From: Stemphylium vesicarium
Lineage: Eukaryota; Ascomycota; Dothideomycetes; Pleosporales; Pleosporaceae
Length of the DNA stretch: 41,238 nt
Assembly (NCBI GenBank): GCA_004380135.1
Contig: QXCR01000208.1
Coordinates: 1 to 41,238 of the forward strand
Direction: 5' to 3'
Shown: piece after piece, positions 40,941-41,238 of the stretch
How positions within the stretch are numbered: the stretch's first letter is position 1
How the letters are laid out: each line of letters begins with the position of its first letter
Program-made: the position numbers and the translations under genes
The notes under the pieces: model-generated
Told to the model about the DNA's origin: nothing
The model's database searches: none
Seen by the model: only the letters and a program-made list of their open reading frames with translations

Positions 40941-41238
40941 TGTTACAGGTAACAAGCAAAGGCCTCTCCCGGTCGAAGGATGCGATGTTGGCACCAACAG
41001 TCGCACAAGCCGAAGGTTAATGATCAGCGCGGGGCGCGCAGGTCACGTGATGTGCCATCCCGCCAAGGATGACCATCCCGCCAAGACAGGGATGGCAGGC
41101 AGCGAAGGGATGGACCACCATCACAACCATCCCACGGAAGGACGCACCCGAGGGATGGACGGGATGGCAATAGACTCAGCGATGAGGATATAAGGATGGA
41201 AAGGTTTTATTATTTCTCTCGTTGTGGTCAACTCTCAT
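40941..41238 (+). repeat. Unmutated LTR running off the window
   Basis: Begins TGTTACAGGTAACA, a perfect inverted repeat with a 2-nt centre, and continues GC-rich without RIP to the end. It is the intact relative of the antisense copy at about 16507-16788. It carries CACGTG (41044-41049) and seven copies of GGGATGG or its complement CCATCCC between 41055 and 41167. The last ~30 bp (TATAAGG, AAGGTTTTATTATTTCTCTC) could include promoter and transcript-start elements of U3/R; that is inference. Whether it is a solo LTR or the 5' LTR of a complete element cannot be seen. Confidence 0.75.

Noticed and set aside
1..41238. Mitochondrial or plasmid DNA because of extreme AT content
   Set aside because: The bias is CA/TG to TA with CG kept, Gln/Trp codons turned to stops in nuclear transposon genes, and nested TSDs; no mitochondrial genes are present.
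1..41238. Telomeric repeats, tRNA, rRNA or other host genes
   Set aside because: I looked for TTAGGG-type arrays, tRNA B-box-like GGTTCGAAT and GC-rich RNA genes on both strands by eye and saw none; a subtelomeric or centromeric position cannot be told from the window.

Overview
The window is a gene-free, AT-rich, repeat-on-repeat block from the nuclear genome of a filamentous ascomycete (Pezizomycotina). Three things point there. The dinucleotides CA and TG are strongly depleted while TA is in excess and CG survives, which is the footprint of repeat-induced point mutation (RIP). Every recognisable protein belongs to a transposable element, and its Gln and Trp codons have become TAA or TAG. 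The element families are typical fungal ones: chromodomain Ty3/gypsy, Ty1/copia, Fot1/Pot2-like pogo and DD34E Tc1. I found no host gene, tRNA or rRNA.

Layout: 1-291 is the 3' end of an LTR element. 288-1351 is a truncated pogo copy (F). 1352-8834 is Ty3/gypsy copy A, with a 603-bp non-coding LTR element (TRIM-like) at 4034-4636. 8837-16393 is an antisense Ty1/copia element (D), with a Tc1 transposon at 9997-12096. 16394-17545 holds an antisense LTR, a pogo DDE fragment (G) and an orphan pogo TIR. 17771-29285 is a second Ty3/gypsy family (C), interrupted by a solo LTR and three pogo elements (E, H, I); H itself holds a solo LTR. 29286-29684 is a gag-like remnant. 29685-40470 is Ty3/gypsy copy B, same family as A, interrupted by pogo J, a solo LTR and pogo K. 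40471-40673 is the end of another pogo copy (L). 40941 to the window end is an unmutated LTR.

Nesting could be resolved from target-site duplications: TA for pogo and Tc1, 5 bp for the LTR insertions. Copies A and B act as empty sites for each other's insertions. The large LTR elements A, B, C and D lack matching 5-bp duplications, so their flanks have probably been rearranged.

Nothing here looks able to move by itself: gag, pol and transposase frames are all broken. Parts that escaped RIP stand out as GC-richer islands: the TIRs, several LTRs, the TRIM interior, the first 111 codons of the pogo I transposase, part of the copia RNase H, and both window ends.

The two observations I consider most worth following are (1) a conserved antisense reading frame of about 210 codons between the chromodomain and the 3' LTR of the A/B gypsy family, and (2) a shared TIR architecture in all pogo families here: two direct ~16-nt units at a fixed 17-bp period, although the unit sequence differs between families.
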